A stretch of 64,000 nt of DNA, from positions 5,744,065 through 5,808,064 of the forward strand of contig NZ_CP045997.1 of the NCBI RefSeq assembly GCF_010233585.1, read 5' to 3'. The notes beneath the pieces were generated by a model that worked only from the letters and a program-made list of their open reading frames with translations, did not search any database and was not told where the DNA came from. Positions 1 through 8,765 of this stretch are shown here, one piece after another. Numbering within the stretch: position 1 is the first letter of the stretch; each line of letters starts with the position of its first letter. This DNA is from Spirosoma endbachense. Its GTDB lineage: Bacteria > Bacteroidota > Bacteroidia > Cytophagales > Spirosomataceae. Both the position numbers and the translations under genes were made by a program.

Positions 1-511
1 GAGCCATTGACGAGGCTGTCCCAACAACGTGTCCCTGTCGGGTTAGTCGGGGGGAGTTAGCGAGCCGGGCCAGTCCAAAATCCAGCAATTTGATGTTCTG
101 GTGTGGGAGAAGTTTGATGTTGCTGGCTTTGAGGTCTCGATGTACGATACCCCGTTCGTGGAGATAGGAGAGAGCCGAAGCAACCTGACCGATCAGTTTC
201 CAGGCTGTTGCTTCCGGAAGTGGACCGTTGCGCTGAAGAAATTGTTCAACAGTTGGCCCCTCTACATATTCCATAACAAGACAGGAAAGACCATCTTCCA
301 CGAAAAATTCATACAGCAATGTCATGTGCGGGTGCCTGAGCGATGCCTGCACCGACGCTTCGTTGCGAAACCGTTCGGCCTGTTCCAGTTGACGTAGCAA
401 CTTGATCGCTACCGTACGGTTTGTGGTCGCCTGATGAGCCTGATAAACTTCGCCCATGCCGCCCGAACCCAGCCAACGGGTCAATGTATAGCCACGAATA
501 GTTTGATTCAT
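1..511 (-). CDS. Serine/threonine protein kinase, N-terminal part (cut by window edge)
   Basis: I read this on the minus strand from an ATG at 511-509; it stays open to base 1, so about 170 N-terminal residues are visible and the C-terminus lies outside the window. A Hanks-type kinase fold is clear: glycine loop GSGGMGEV (about 15-22), ATP-binding Lys37 in VAIKLL, catalytic HRDLKASN with Asp126, and DFG in KLLDFGLA. The activation loop reaches GTASSMA, where kinases usually have GTxxYMAPE, so the tyrosine position is a serine. It resembles the kinase at 7393-8580, including a shared FRNEASV stretch. It would phosphorylate Ser/Thr of unknown targets in the cytoplasm. Whether it has a membrane segment cannot be seen. 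It is the last visible minus-strand gene of a signalling block. Confidence 0.9.
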   Translation of the reverse strand, partial: MNQTIRGYTLTRWLGSGGMGEVYQAHQATTNRTVAIKLLRQLEQAERFRNEASVQASLRHPHMTLLYEFFVEDGLSCLVMEYVEGPTVEQFLQRNGPLPEATAWKLIGQVASALSYLHERGIVHRDLKASNIKLLPHQNIKLLDFGLARLANSPRLTRQGHVVGTASSMA

Positions 512-586
512 GTCAGAAAGCTAAAGACGAATGGTATATAGTCCGGACTAGGTCTGGAATGTAAATAAAGTCTGATAATAAGCCGA

Positions 587-2368
587 TTATCCCAGTACAG
601 TGGCTGCCAGCCGACTGATATTAAGCGTCCGGGCATTGGAGTCAATGATGTCGCGGTAGAGGCCGCCCGACTGATAGAGCGACTCGTGAGTGCCCTGCCC
701 AATCACTTCGCCCTCCTGCATGACATAAATCTGGTCGGCGTCCATGATCTGACTGATGTTATGGGAAATGATTAAGACGGTGCGATTCTGCTTGATGGCG
801 TCCAGACTTTCCTTGATTTGTTCCGCAGTGATGGCATCCAGACTGGCGGTAGGCTCGTCGAGCAGTAGCACCGGTGGATTTTTCAGGAATAACCGGGCAA
901 TGGCAATGCGTTGCTGCTGCCCACCCGACAGGGTTCGGGCTTCGGTTTGGTAACCCTGGGGCAATTGCAATACCTGTGCGTGGAGACTGGCTTGTCGGGC
1001 GGCTTCAATAACGTCGTCGGGAGTAGCTTCCAGGCGTCCGTAGCGAATATTTTCTTCGATCGTTCCGGCAAAAATGTGGTTTTTCTGAAGAACCAGTCCC
1101 ACGTTTTCCCGGACAAATTCGCTGTCATAGTCTGAAAGAGGTTTCCCGTCCAATAGAACGCTGCCCTGGGTCGGATTGTAGAAACCGGCCAGCAGATTCA
1201 GGGCTGAACTTTTACCCGCCCCTGATAGCCCGACGATGGCCGTTACTTTCCCCGGTTGAAGATCGAGTGTAACATTGCGGAGGGCCTGCTTACCGTTCGG
1301 ATAAATAAAATCGACATTTTTGAGGGAGAAGTGCCCCTGCCAGGCAGTTGTTTTGAGTGAGCCCTGATGGGGCAAGTAGGTATTGTTCTCGATCATGTCA
1401 AAAAATCCTTCGGCATAGACAAGGGCTTCTGAATACTCGTCATAGATTCGATGCAGGTGCCTGACCGGTGCCGACACATTGTTGAAGAGCATAATATGGA
1501 GTAGAATGGCCCCAATGGTCATCTGGCGGTTAAGAACAAAATAGATGGTCACTACAAAGACGAGTACAATGCCGATTTGTTCAGCCACACTTTTTAGCCC
1601 ATCGAACAGGTAATTTGTCCGATGATGACGAATTTCGTTGGTGCACAAACTGACGTTCAGGACGTGCTGACGGTCCTGTTCATAACGTTCCCGCACAAAG
1701 GATTTTACGACAAAAATAGATTCCAGGAGTCCGAAGAGCGCATTGGCCTTATTTTCCCGTATTTCCTGAATACTTCGGCGTATCTGCGATTGACGCTTGG
1801 TTTGCTCCCGGCTGATATAGGCATACAAGGGTAGTACCAGGGTTGCGACGATACCAACGCCTACATTTTTATTGTAAATCAGCACCAGCGCAAAGAGCGC
1901 ATTGGCCATCATCGGAACAATGTCGACAAATAGATTCTTTACCGTTTTGGTCAGGCTTTCGATGCCCTTGTCGATTCGTTTTTCGAGCTTGCCCGTCTGA
2001 TTCTGACCCAGAGCAAAGAAGGACAGGTGGTAGGAAACAATCCGGCTAATGGTAAACTCATAGAGATCGGCAGCCATCCGAAAACGGATACGATCACTCA
2101 GGAATTTCTGCCCCAACTGGACCAATAGGCTCAGGAGTTCTTTGGTGAGCAAAATGGCAACCAAACTGCCAACAACCCAGGCCACCTCTGTTTTTTCGAT
2201 CGGGCGATCCAGTAGTTTTTGGACGGTATTGACCGAGTATTCCATGACCAGGGGTGTGACCTGCGCGAGCAGTGCCCCAATGGTAGTCAGAAGAAGCGCT
2301 ACTGCCAGACTACCCCGGTAGTTACGAACAAATGGCCAGAGTTTCCGGATAAGAATAAAGGTGTTCAT
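587..2368 (-). CDS. ABC transporter, fused permease and ATP-binding protein
   Basis: A 593-residue half-transporter of the exporter class. The N-terminal half holds about six hydrophobic helices (ABC type-1 membrane domain). The C-terminal half is a complete ATPase: Walker A GLSGAGKSS (380-388), Q-loop near 427, signature LSGGQQQR (480-487), Walker B VLLLDE (500-505) and switch His535. It probably works as a homodimer exporting a lipid, peptide or drug across the inner membrane; the substrate cannot be told from sequence. I chose the ATG at 2368, which gives MNTFILIRKLWPFV. A longer frame to 2584 only reads through the neighbouring gene out of phase. It lies 47 bases downstream of the gene ending at 2416 and could be cotranscribed with it. 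Confidence 0.9.
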   Translation of the reverse strand: MNTFILIRKLWPFVRNYRGSLAVALLLTTIGALLAQVTPLVMEYSVNTVQKLLDRPIEKTEVAWVVGSLVAILLTKELLSLLVQLGQKFLSDRIRFRMAADLYEFTISRIVSYHLSFFALGQNQTGKLEKRIDKGIESLTKTVKNLFVDIVPMMANALFALVLIYNKNVGVGIVATLVLPLYAYISREQTKRQSQIRRSIQEIRENKANALFGLLESIFVVKSFVRERYEQDRQHVLNVSLCTNEIRHHRTNYLFDGLKSVAEQIGIVLVFVVTIYFVLNRQMTIGAILLHIMLFNNVSAPVRHLHRIYDEYSEALVYAEGFFDMIENNTYLPHQGSLKTTAWQGHFSLKNVDFIYPNGKQALRNVTLDLQPGKVTAIVGLSGAGKSSALNLLAGFYNPTQGSVLLDGKPLSDYDSEFVRENVGLVLQKNHIFAGTIEENIRYGRLEATPDDVIEAARQASLHAQVLQLPQGYQTEARTLSGGQQQRIAIARLFLKNPPVLLLDEPTASLDAITAEQIKESLDAIKQNRTVLIISHNISQIMDADQIYVMQEGEVIGQGTHESLYQSGGLYRDIIDSNARTLNISRLAATVLG

Positions 2369-2415
2369 GAGCGTTTGGGTAGGAGTGTGGGAGGCCAGCT
2401 GTAACCTGTTTACTT

Positions 2416-3744
2416 CTAAATCATTTGTCGTATAAACTCCTGCGTATTCAGCTTGCCGTCTGTCTGGTAATCGTAGAATAACTCGGTCATGGAAGCGATA
2501 ATGTGCGGGTCTTCGGTCAGAAAAGCCGTTAGTTTCGACGCCCTTCCACTGGCACTTGATCCGCTCCCAAGAATACAGACGCACAGGCCCCGGAAAATGC
2601 CCGGTTTGTTGTCGCGCGGAGAGCTGATAAACAGCTGTACCGGCAGTGTCTTATTGACCTTTGAGACCCGGATTCCCAGTTCCTGCATCTCGCGAATAGC
2701 CTGAGAATGATCTTTGTATAGCTGGCTCACTAGCAGCGACTTAGGTTCGGTGTCCTCTTCCGAAGAAGCGGGTACCAGAAAACGATTGTGATGCGGAATG
2801 TCATCGCGCTGGGTCAGAATTGCGTTGCTGCCTGGCCGGTAGGTTTCAACAGATACGTGCTCATTGACTACTTTGCCGAGGTATTTCAGAAAAGCGTGCG
2901 TTGCGCCTTCGTTCTGATCATTAAGTGTTACAAATTCAACGTGAGCGTCAATGCCCATGTTCTGGAGGTATAGGGCAGCCCCTTTCAACTTGTTTTCAAT
3001 ATCGGTTCGGTCGCGCTGGAGGGCTTCTGCTTTACGGGCATACTCGAACTGAGTGGCATTCCGTAACTCATGCGGTTTAAGGTCAGCGTGTTTGGCAACA
3101 TAATCCATACGAAAGGGAGAAATGCCCTCCACACGAGCCGTATTTGACAGCACAAGCAGGTCGTTCCCCTGTGACTGGGCCGATTCAATTACCTTGCCGA
3201 TGCCATCCAGAACTTCATCGGCTCCTTCCATGAGGAGTACTTTTTCGTTAACCTTACCGCTCACGTCAATCATCAGCGTATTGAGCGACTGGGTAGCCTG
3301 AACCAGCAGATTGGTCTGGGTCTTGATGTGATCCATCTCCTGTTGGTTCACTTTTTCCTTCTGACGATTCGCTTTTTCGGTCGATACGGTTACGAATAAG
3401 CCAATAAAAATACCGACGATGCCGCCAAGCAAACCGGCAATGTCAAGTTCGCGAATGTAGCGGTCTATACCCGGACTGAAATAGCGGCTATGATCGGACC
3501 AGGTACCGGTTTTGGGGTCGATCTGGAAATTTGACAGGTAATGGGCTGAATCATTAAAGACATAATACCATTTGAGGCCCATAGAAATCAATAGCGCTAC
3601 AAACGGTAGCATAAAAAGAACGGTGAATAGAAACGGATGCCGCCGGATAATTTCATAGAGAACGCTGAAGAAGCCTTCATCATCGGCAGTGGTAGCGTCG
3701 TGGCGGATGGTATGAGAAGCGGAGGAAGAAGAAATCGTTTGCAT
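2416..3744 (-). CDS. Uncharacterised two-helix membrane protein with large C-terminal domain
   Basis: A 442-residue protein I do not recognise. Residues 1-35 are polar; hydrophobic helices lie at about 37-57 and 102-121, separated by a short loop rich in Tyr and Asp. A charged, probably coiled-coil stretch (about 122-165) follows, then a soluble domain of about 270 residues. Both helices near the N-terminus suggest that the large domain is cytoplasmic, with a small periplasmic loop. The C-terminal part contains the stretches HNRFLVP and LFISSPRDNKPG but no catalytic motif I can name. It sits next to an ABC exporter and near kinase, phosphatase and FHA genes. Its upstream region carries a sequence element (3811-3840) also found in front of the TPR-histidine kinase. 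Function unknown; a sensor or scaffold is only a guess. Confidence 0.75.
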   Translation of the reverse strand: MQTISSSSASHTIRHDATTADDEGFFSVLYEIIRRHPFLFTVLFMLPFVALLISMGLKWYYVFNDSAHYLSNFQIDPKTGTWSDHSRYFSPGIDRYIRELDIAGLLGGIVGIFIGLFVTVSTEKANRQKEKVNQQEMDHIKTQTNLLVQATQSLNTLMIDVSGKVNEKVLLMEGADEVLDGIGKVIESAQSQGNDLLVLSNTARVEGISPFRMDYVAKHADLKPHELRNATQFEYARKAEALQRDRTDIENKLKGAALYLQNMGIDAHVEFVTLNDQNEGATHAFLKYLGKVVNEHVSVETYRPGSNAILTQRDDIPHHNRFLVPASSEEDTEPKSLLVSQLYKDHSQAIREMQELGIRVSKVNKTLPVQLFISSPRDNKPGIFRGLCVCILGSGSSASGRASKLTAFLTEDPHIIASMTELFYDYQTDGKLNTQEFIRQMI

Positions 3745-3810
3745 GATTGCGTTTGATTAGTAGGACATGACAAAGGTCTCCTGTAATTGACTGCGGATCT
3801 ATCCACAAAG

Positions 3811-3840
3811 ACCTACATTCTGGCTACAGGAAAACCTATA
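3811..3840. promoter_or_regulatory. Putative regulatory element, copy 1 (upstream of 2416-3744)
   Basis: This 30-base stretch resembles 10611-10642. Both begin ACCTA, share the ATT.TG.CT pattern, and end with the same 13 bases AGGAAAACCTATA. Here it lies 67-96 bases upstream of the ATG of the uncharacterised membrane protein. Two non-coding matches that bracket the kinase/FHA cluster suggest a shared protein-binding site, but this rests on two sites only. Confidence 0.4.
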
Positions 3841-3947
3841 AATTGAGGAAGGGTGGTCGAGAAGGTCTATTGATTTTTTGCTGCTATAGGCTTGACATAA
3901 GCCACTGTACTAATGAAATAGTGTCTATTTCTATCCGGTTTCTATTC

Positions 3948-4583
3948 TTACAATTCGCTGAGATACAGGACAATTCCCAGTGATATTCGATATGCGGAAA
4001 GGTCCGCTTGATCGGAGGTATCCCGGCCGTTTAATTGAACGGTTGGCTTACCCGCCACCTGAACAGAACCGCCAAGCGTTATGGCTATCGGTAGGGAAAC
4101 AAAATAGGTAAGGCCAGCGCCAATATGAGCTGCTCCACCTTTAAACAGGAGATTATCACGACCACCGTTCTGATTGAGAACCTGATCTACTTTACCCGTC
4201 TGATACGCATAACCCACTTCAGCATAAGGGCGAAGGGCGCGCGTTGTCGGTGAAAAGTTGAATCGTATTCCCGGCGTTAAATGCGAGAAATGAAACGACT
4301 GAGCCGCTATATTCGAGGCATTCAACGAGGTATAATTGTATTGAAGAAACACTTCATAGCGTTGGGTCAACCCAAAACCAGCCCTGCCACCAAAGCCTAT
4401 GCCGTTGCCCGACCGTTCATCCAGGAACTGAAAATAATCGGATGACCAGTTCATGTAATGCCCCTGAAGACTCAAATTGAATCCTTCGGTGGTGGAGCGC
4501 TGCCGAATGGTTTGGGCAAGAACGCTGGTCGACAGGAGTAACGTTGCCCCTATAATCAGGATAGTAAACGGAGAATAGCGCAT
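3948..4583 (-). CDS. Outer-membrane beta-barrel protein
   Basis: A 211-residue secreted protein. The start at 4583 gives a good signal peptide (MRYSPFTILIIGATLLLSTS, cleavage after VLAQ); the longer frame to 4619 would put a charged extension before it. After the signal, alternating hydrophobic/polar strands, many aromatic and glycine residues, and phrases such as FGGRAGFGLTQRYEVFLQY and RPYAEVGYAYQ fit an eight-stranded OmpA/OmpX-type barrel. The last residues, LGIVLYLSEL, do not end in the usual aromatic. It would sit in the outer membrane; its cargo or role is unknown. It lies 45 bases beyond the end of the kinase gene 4629-6446, on the same strand and downstream, so it may belong to that operon. 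Confidence 0.75.
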   Translation of the reverse strand: MRYSPFTILIIGATLLLSTSVLAQTIRQRSTTEGFNLSLQGHYMNWSSDYFQFLDERSGNGIGFGGRAGFGLTQRYEVFLQYNYTSLNASNIAAQSFHFSHLTPGIRFNFSPTTRALRPYAEVGYAYQTGKVDQVLNQNGGRDNLLFKGGAAHIGAGLTYFVSLPIAITLGGSVQVAGKPTVQLNGRDTSDQADLSAYRISLGIVLYLSEL

Positions 4584-4628
4584 GTGTTCGTGTAGTTTAT
4601 GTGAGCTGGAGAGGGTCAAAAAGAGTCA

Positions 4629-6446
4629 CTAAAAATTTAGTACATCGTCGCCGGTACGTACTTCAAAAGTTTGTCCGGGACGAAACAGCACCGGCTGTCC
4701 CTTTGCTTCGTCACTGATCGTTGCCGACCGGAGCAGCAGACGTTTACCGTTGATGGCTTCCACTGAATTGATCCGGAATTCCAGTAGATTTTTCTTTCGG
4801 AAGATGTCACCATCGGCCCGCTTCACCTGGCTCACTTCACCATAAGCCGTTGCACCAGCCTGAATAACAACCTGACCATCGCTCAGAACGGGTTCAGTTA
4901 CCCGAAAACGAATCGATTGCCCCTCATGGGCACCATCGGAAGACAGTCCTTCAGTTAGTGTCAGATTAACCTTCAGCCGCCGGATCGCAATTGATTTGTG
5001 GGCGATCGTTTTGGGTACGGTCAGTTCTGGGACGGGTTCTGATCGTACTGGAGCGACTGGCTGATTTACGGGTTCTTCAATGGGTTTTTGGGCGGGTGTT
5101 TCCGGCGTAATCAGCACGGGCTTCCGGCTGACGGGTACTTTACTGACCGGCGATTTGGGCGTTGATACTTTTGGGGTTTTCTCCGTTGGATTCGATTTCT
5201 TTTCAACCGGTACTGTCTTGACCTCGGCAGGCTTCACGGGTGAAGCAGGGGTGAAGGAGGCTTGTGGATTGTCAGAAACTGGTTCGTCAATCGAGCGTTT
5301 TGGCTGGTTAGCCGCCACTGCAGGATGCTTTACGGCAGGCTGGTTTGGGCTGGTAAGCTTCGTATCGGTGGTTTGATCGAAGAGAATCAAACTGATGAAA
5401 AACAATGCCAATGCCGTTAAACCACCAGCCAGTACCATTTGCCAGTTTTCGGCTAACCAACCCGATACAGGAAGATGCCTGTTGGAAAATGATCGGTTGG
5501 TTGACGGAGCCACTTTAGTTTCGGGTAGGCTCTTCCGGCGTGCCGGTTGAAAATCCATGACATCCTTAACCGGTGGTGCGCTAGTCAGCTGAGCGGGATT
5601 CAGGGCAGGTGATTGTGAGAAAAAAGGCTGCAATGCTTTCTGAAATTCTCTGGCATCGGCAAAGCGTTTGGCCGGATTTTTTTCAAGGGCTTTTTGCACG
5701 ACAGCTTCCAGTTCTTTCGGTATCTGGGCATTCAATTTCCGTAATCCAATTGGCTTCTCGCGGATGATGGTCTGCATCAGCTCATAGTCTGTCCGGCTCG
5801 CGAAAGGTAGTTTTCCGGAAAGAAGTTCATAGAGCAGAATGCCCATTGCGTAAAGGTCGGAAGCGGGCGAAGGAGCTTCACCCTGAATCAGCTCGGGGGC
5901 CATGTATTCGAGTGTGCCTACAACGCGGTTTGCCTGCGTCATTCGCTGTTCACCCACCACACGGGCAATGCCAAAGTCCATGAGTTTAATGGCCCCTTCC
6001 GGGGTTATCATCAGGTTCGCCGGTTTAATATCCCGGTGCAGAACACCCTTGCGATGAGCGTGGGCAAGTCCCTCGAGGCCCTGCCGGGTTATTTCGGCGG
6101 CTACTGCTGCTGGCAATGCACCTGTTTTGCGAATCAGCATTTCCAGACTGTCACCTTCTACATACTCCATCGCCATGAAGTAATCCGTACCGTCTTGCAG
6201 AAAATTGTAAACTACGGCAATGTTTGGGTGGTTGAGCCGGGCCAGAATGAGCGCTTCATTGCGGAATCGTTCCATAAACGAAACCTGACTCACCAGGTGG
6301 GAGTGAAGCATTTTTACGGCAACGGGCCGTTCGAGGTGGGTGTCGAGTGCCCGATAGACAGTTCCCATGCCTCCTTCGCCAAGCAGCGACTCAATGCGGT
6401 AGTGATGGATGAATCGGCCTTTCATGGATAGTGTTGTCGTAGTCAT
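4629..6446 (-). CDS. Transmembrane serine/threonine protein kinase with extracytoplasmic domain
   Basis: A 605-residue Hanks-type kinase with a complete catalytic domain: GEGGMGTV loop (23-30), Lys45, Glu64, HRDIKPAN with Asp139 and Asn144, DFG at 157-159, and GTLEYMAPE. One hydrophobic helix (about 335-357) follows, then a Pro/Lys/Val-rich linker of about 100 residues. A final domain of about 110 residues (IAIRRLKVNLTLTEG to the end) looks all-beta and would lie in the periplasm. There are no PASTA repeats, unlike PknB of Gram-positives, so the outer domain is a different possible sensor. Its ATG overlaps the stop of the upstream PP2C gene by four bases (ATGA), which implies translational coupling of kinase and phosphatase. 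Confidence 0.93.
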   Translation of the reverse strand: MTTTTLSMKGRFIHHYRIESLLGEGGMGTVYRALDTHLERPVAVKMLHSHLVSQVSFMERFRNEALILARLNHPNIAVVYNFLQDGTDYFMAMEYVEGDSLEMLIRKTGALPAAVAAEITRQGLEGLAHAHRKGVLHRDIKPANLMITPEGAIKLMDFGIARVVGEQRMTQANRVVGTLEYMAPELIQGEAPSPASDLYAMGILLYELLSGKLPFASRTDYELMQTIIREKPIGLRKLNAQIPKELEAVVQKALEKNPAKRFADAREFQKALQPFFSQSPALNPAQLTSAPPVKDVMDFQPARRKSLPETKVAPSTNRSFSNRHLPVSGWLAENWQMVLAGGLTALALFFISLILFDQTTDTKLTSPNQPAVKHPAVAANQPKRSIDEPVSDNPQASFTPASPVKPAEVKTVPVEKKSNPTEKTPKVSTPKSPVSKVPVSRKPVLITPETPAQKPIEEPVNQPVAPVRSEPVPELTVPKTIAHKSIAIRRLKVNLTLTEGLSSDGAHEGQSIRFRVTEPVLSDGQVVIQAGATAYGEVSQVKRADGDIFRKKNLLEFRINSVEAINGKRLLLRSATISDEAKGQPVLFRPGQTFEVRTGDDVLNF

Positions 6447-7381
6447 TGAGGAAGTGTCAGATCACGGGTAAAAGGAAGATCAATCTCGCGCGTTTCTCTG
6501 GGGGCCGTTTCATCGGGTGTTGCGATCCGCTCGGCCAGCACAACCGTGATGTTATCGTGCCCCCCCCGACTCTTGGCAATTCTGACGAACTCGTCGGCTA
6601 TATCGGGCAGATTTGGCTGGCTTAGCATCTGCACAAAATCGGCATCGCTGCAATACTCATACAGCCCATCAGAACACAAAAGCAATCGGTCATTGAGGTC
6701 GAATGGGAGCACGCAACGGCCTAAATCGACCCGAACGTCGGCTTTCGTGCCCATTGCCTGAGTCAGCACATTCCGTTCTGGATGGCTGATCGCAGCTTCT
6801 GGAGTAATGTCGCCCGCCCGCAGCAATTCCTGCACGTACGTATGGTCTTCAGTGAGCTGGATTAACTGCCCGGCTTTGAACAAATAAGCCCGACTATCGC
6901 CCACATGAGCAAAGTATATCTGCTGGTCGTGCACCACAATGGCGGTGCAGGTAGTGCCCATTCCACGTAGTGTATCGTGTTGTCGGGCTTCGTTGAATAT
7001 TTCCCGATTGGCGATCTGGAAAGCCCGTAGCAGACTTTTTTCGATGGAGTCCTTATGCTGGAAATATTCACGATTCACGATTTCAGCGGCCATCTGACTT
7101 GCTACTTCACCGGCCAGATGCCCACCCATTCCGTCAGCTACCAGCAGAAGGTACCCTTTCAGTCGGCGAATTCCTTCGTCGGCCAGGCGTACGAATAACC
7201 CGGTGTCTTCATTGTTCTGCCGTACATTGCCTACATCAGAGAGCACAACGGCATTGATTTCTCCGGCAGATGCCGGACTGTCGGATGAATCATTCGTAGT
7301 CTGTTCTATTGCGGATTCGGCTGTTTCGGGAAGCGCATCCGGCTCCTGTTGCCCAAGTAGCCATTTGAGGATTTTTTTCAT
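6443..7381 (-). CDS. PP2C-family serine/threonine phosphatase
   Basis: A 312-residue PPM/PP2C phosphatase that would remove phosphate from Ser/Thr residues phosphorylated by the neighbouring kinases. The metal-binding motifs are all present: SDVGNVRQNNED (Asp49, Glu58, Asp59), ADGMGGH (Asp83, Gly84), GTTCTA, HVGDSRAY, LCSDGLYEY (Asp238) and GGHDNIT (Asp276, Asn277). The first 40 residues are polar with no signal or membrane segment, so it is cytoplasmic. It lies 11 bases from the upstream kinase (7393-8580) and overlaps the downstream kinase by four bases, so the three genes are almost surely one transcript. This is the usual kinase/phosphatase pairing of bacterial Hanks-type signalling. Confidence 0.95.
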   Translation of the reverse strand: MKKILKWLLGQQEPDALPETAESAIEQTTNDSSDSPASAGEINAVVLSDVGNVRQNNEDTGLFVRLADEGIRRLKGYLLLVADGMGGHLAGEVASQMAAEIVNREYFQHKDSIEKSLLRAFQIANREIFNEARQHDTLRGMGTTCTAIVVHDQQIYFAHVGDSRAYLFKAGQLIQLTEDHTYVQELLRAGDITPEAAISHPERNVLTQAMGTKADVRVDLGRCVLPFDLNDRLLLCSDGLYEYCSDADFVQMLSQPNLPDIADEFVRIAKSRGGHDNITVVLAERIATPDETAPRETREIDLPFTRDLTLPQ

Positions 7382-7392
7382 GAGCGCGGTTG

Positions 7393-8580
7393 CTATCGAT
7401 CAAAGTAACACTGATACAATTCCCGTACTTCGGGGGCAATGATGTACTGCTGTTCTGTTCCACCGTGTCGGATGGTAATTGGCAGCGCTTCACCCGGCAA
7501 TCGCCTGACCCGAAAAGGCTCTTTGTCCTGAACGGTGCCATCGGGCATGACCAATTCGAGGTCATAGTCGGCATTGAGCACCTCAACCTGTAGTTGTTCA
7601 TACTGGTCGGGAAGGCTTACACTGGTTTCTTCCCGTTTAGGAATTTTTTTCCAACTGCCGTTGAGAACAGAAATCCCAATGATAATCAAAATGGCCAGTA
7701 GCCAGGCCAGCCAATTGGTTGTTGGAAAGGACTTTAGGTGTACAGGTTGTTTGCGTTCAGTGGGTGTTTCGACGCTATGGACTGTTCGTAACTGTAGTCC
7801 GATTTCAACTGCCGTGGCGCGTTTTGCCGGGTTCGTGTGCAGGCAATCCTGTATAACCGATAGCAATACGGGCGAAATGTCGGGATTAAGCAGGCGCGGA
7901 CTGGTAAAGTGGCCTCGTGTAATCTGTTGACGCAACAGTAGCGGGCTGGAAGCCTCGAAAGGCAGATGGCCGGTAGTCATTTCGTAGAGCATAACGCCCA
8001 GTGCCCAGCAGTCCGATTTTGCTTCAACCCGCCCGGTAAACTGTTCGGGAGCCATAAACTCGGTCGTGCCGACGGCAAATCCGATTTGGGTTAGTTGTGG
8101 CGTATGCTGCCCTTTTGCAATACCGAAGTCAAGTAGTTTAATCTGACCATCGGGCCGGACCCGAACATTGGATGGTTTCAGGTCGCGGTGAACAATACCG
8201 TTCTGATGCAGATAGGTGATGGCACTGACCATCTGTTCCAGGATACGACTAGCTTCTGTATTGCTGAGCCGCCCTTTCCGACGAATCAATTCATCCATCG
8301 ATTCGCCATCTACCCATTCCATCACCAGTGCCGGACGGTTGTCGATGAGCGAAGAATCGTAGAGTGTGGCAATGTTCGGGTGCGAAATCGAGGCATGTAC
8401 GGAGGCTTCGTTCCGAAAGCGGGCTGCAAATTCAGGGCGGTATAACACTTTCACTGCGGCCAATTGTCCCGTTTCCGGATTCACGGCTTTGAAAACCTCG
8501 CCCATCCCACCCGCACCTATGTAGGTGGTCAGGCGATAACCAGCAACGATGCGATTGAGAAAGGGTTGTGAGGGTGACAT
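7393..8580 (-). CDS. Membrane-anchored serine/threonine protein kinase
   Basis: A 395-residue Hanks-type kinase. Motifs: GAGGMGEV (22-29), ATP-binding Lys44, HRDLKPSN (Asp133, Asn138), DFG at 151-153, and GTTEFMAPEQ. A hydrophobic helix at about 290-310 (TNWLAWLLAILIIIGI) anchors it in the inner membrane, leaving a short periplasmic tail of about 85 residues. The kinase domain resembles the edge-truncated kinase at 1-511 more than the one at 4629-6446. It is the first gene of a kinase-phosphatase-kinase unit, 11 bases ahead of the PP2C gene. The 185 bases between it and the FHA-protease gene upstream could hold its own promoter, though I see no clear one. Confidence 0.93.
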   Translation of the reverse strand: MSPSQPFLNRIVAGYRLTTYIGAGGMGEVFKAVNPETGQLAAVKVLYRPEFAARFRNEASVHASISHPNIATLYDSSLIDNRPALVMEWVDGESMDELIRRKGRLSNTEASRILEQMVSAITYLHQNGIVHRDLKPSNVRVRPDGQIKLLDFGIAKGQHTPQLTQIGFAVGTTEFMAPEQFTGRVEAKSDCWALGVMLYEMTTGHLPFEASSPLLLRQQITRGHFTSPRLLNPDISPVLLSVIQDCLHTNPAKRATAVEIGLQLRTVHSVETPTERKQPVHLKSFPTTNWLAWLLAILIIIGISVLNGSWKKIPKREETSVSLPDQYEQLQVEVLNADYDLELVMPDGTVQDKEPFRVRRLPGEALPITIRHGGTEQQYIIAPEVRELYQCYFDR

Positions 8581-8765
8581 GGGGAATCGGTTTTAGTAGT
8601 TGGTTTACGGTAGACTTATGCAGGACGGAATTGTACTATGTTGTGCATCAGCCACCGTAAGCCAGCAATAACATGCGTAATGGTGGTACTTTTCTTTGTT
8701 GAGGATAGGAGCGGAAAGCGGTAGAAGGTATTATTGACGGGTATTGTGTAAAGACATAAGCTGTA

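Noticed and set aside
2369..2584. N-terminal extension of the ABC transporter frame
   Set aside because: It overlaps the 3' end of the neighbouring gene out of phase and lacks family-like sequence; ATG 2368 fits.
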